Shown here: one piece after another, positions 63,541 through 64,000 of the stretch | Layout: the number at the start of each line of letters is the position of its first letter | Numbering within the stretch: the stretch's first letter is position 1 | Assembly (NCBI GenBank): GCA_944739405.2 | Contig: OX123187.2 | Location: 42,574,394 to 42,638,393 of the forward strand | Length of the DNA: 64,000 nt | Source of the DNA: Euclidia mi | Lineage: Eukaryota; Arthropoda; Insecta; Lepidoptera; Erebidae | Reading direction: 5' to 3' | Translations under genes and position numbers: made by a program | The notes under the pieces: generated by a model | What the model was told of the DNA's origin: nothing | Databases searched by the model: none | Seen by the model: the letters and a program-made list of their open reading frames with translations, nothing else

Positions 63541-64000
63541 GTTTCATATACCTACTCGTATTTGTTTACTGAATGAATATTGAGATTATATGCGAATGTA
63601 TCCACTTGAACAACGTCGATCTTGAACTAGTAATATCTTTTACTAAACTTCGGCCGCGTGAATTATAAACTACCGCAAGACACACTGTAGGTATCTTTTG
63701 GTGAATAGCTAACATTTTTTTTATTTTTTTTATAATAAGAAGCTACCTCGAAAGTCTAAGAATCGTTCAGTGGTCATCGCTTAAAAAGAGCTTGCATTCC
63801 CAATAATGCTCATAACAGGTTAATGCTCAAATGTATCAACATCATTACAATACGGATGTTCTAAAAATAAGGGTTTTGGTTGGTACTATCAATAAACGTG
63901 ACCGTATAAAGCGATTACAATAGCAACACAGAATATTGTTTGGTGTTAGTTTACATAAGGATATCATTGTCCCCATTATTGCAAAATAAAAAGTTTTAAT
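63541..64000. other. right edge, no gene recognised
   Basis: AT-rich sequence without coding similarity. Confidence 0.35.

Overview
The window looks like AT-rich nuclear DNA of a moth or butterfly (Lepidoptera). Genes are few and spliced, and most of the sequence is layered transposable elements. These include Helitron-like elements ending in CTAG, TA-flanked pogo-type transposons, TTAA-flanked piggyBac pieces, RTE-like and CR1/Jockey-like LINEs, and tRNA- and 5S-derived SINEs of kinds common in Lepidoptera. There are no bacterial operons, CRISPR arrays or rRNA operons. The species cannot be named from the sequence.

Host genes. (1) At the left edge, on the minus strand, are the first two coding exons of UXS1 (UDP-glucuronate decarboxylase). 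Their split codon joins in frame and gives a signal-anchor N-terminus. (2) Three paralogous bacterial-type (GlpQ-like) glycerophosphodiester phosphodiesterase genes lie at 32.1-33.2 kb (+), 47.6-48.7 kb (-) and 60.5-61.7 kb (-). Each coding region is a single uninterrupted ORF. Each is preceded by a splice acceptor only 4-5 bases before the ATG. The simplest reading is an ancient bacterial gene that gained a 5' noncoding exon and then expanded in place. Copy 2 has a signal peptide, copy 3 a membrane anchor, and copy 1 neither.

Layout. 0-2 kb: UXS1. 3.5-4.2 kb: a (GACA)n element with an internal foldback. 4.7-19.1 kb: two Helitron-like elements head to tail, both carrying a 111-bp minisatellite. 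The second is swollen to 12.5 kb by a 4.2-kb composite insertion (pogo remnant, helicase fragment, SINEs) and by an apparently intact 5.3-kb CR1-like LINE with two ORFs and a tRNA-like stretch in its 5' UTR. 19.6-21.6 kb: a solo LTR split by a decayed LINE. 23.5-26.7 kb: a 3-kb imperfect palindrome with a piggyBac derivative in each arm. 26.9-31.0 kb: a possible THAP-bearing transposon filled with a 76-bp array, a pogo remnant and a SINE. 32-34 kb: GDPD copy 1. 35.1-37.5 kb: a three-exon Harbinger nuclease gene broken by a Helitron insertion. 38-38.9 kb: LINE ends with a hAT MITE. 39.5-42.3 kb: two adjacent, related 24-bp minisatellites. 44-47 kb: SINE/LINE pieces and a 0.77-kb foldback element. 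47.6-49.2 kb: GDPD copy 2. 50-57 kb: a 5S-derived SINE, a MITE, a piggyBac fragment and a decayed LINE. 57.2-58.8 kb: a pogo transposon with DDE and PHD-like segments joined through a perfect palindrome. 60.5-62.1 kb: GDPD copy 3. 62.3-63.5 kb: an RTE-like LINE.

UXS1 should act in the Golgi in UDP-xylose synthesis. The GDPD proteins should hydrolyse glycerophosphodiesters to sn-glycerol-3-phosphate and an alcohol, probably outside the cell or in the secretory route for copies 2 and 3. Nothing in the sequence links UXS1 to the GDPD genes. The other coding sequences belong to mobile elements. All assignments come from reading the sequence and recognising motifs; no database search was run.
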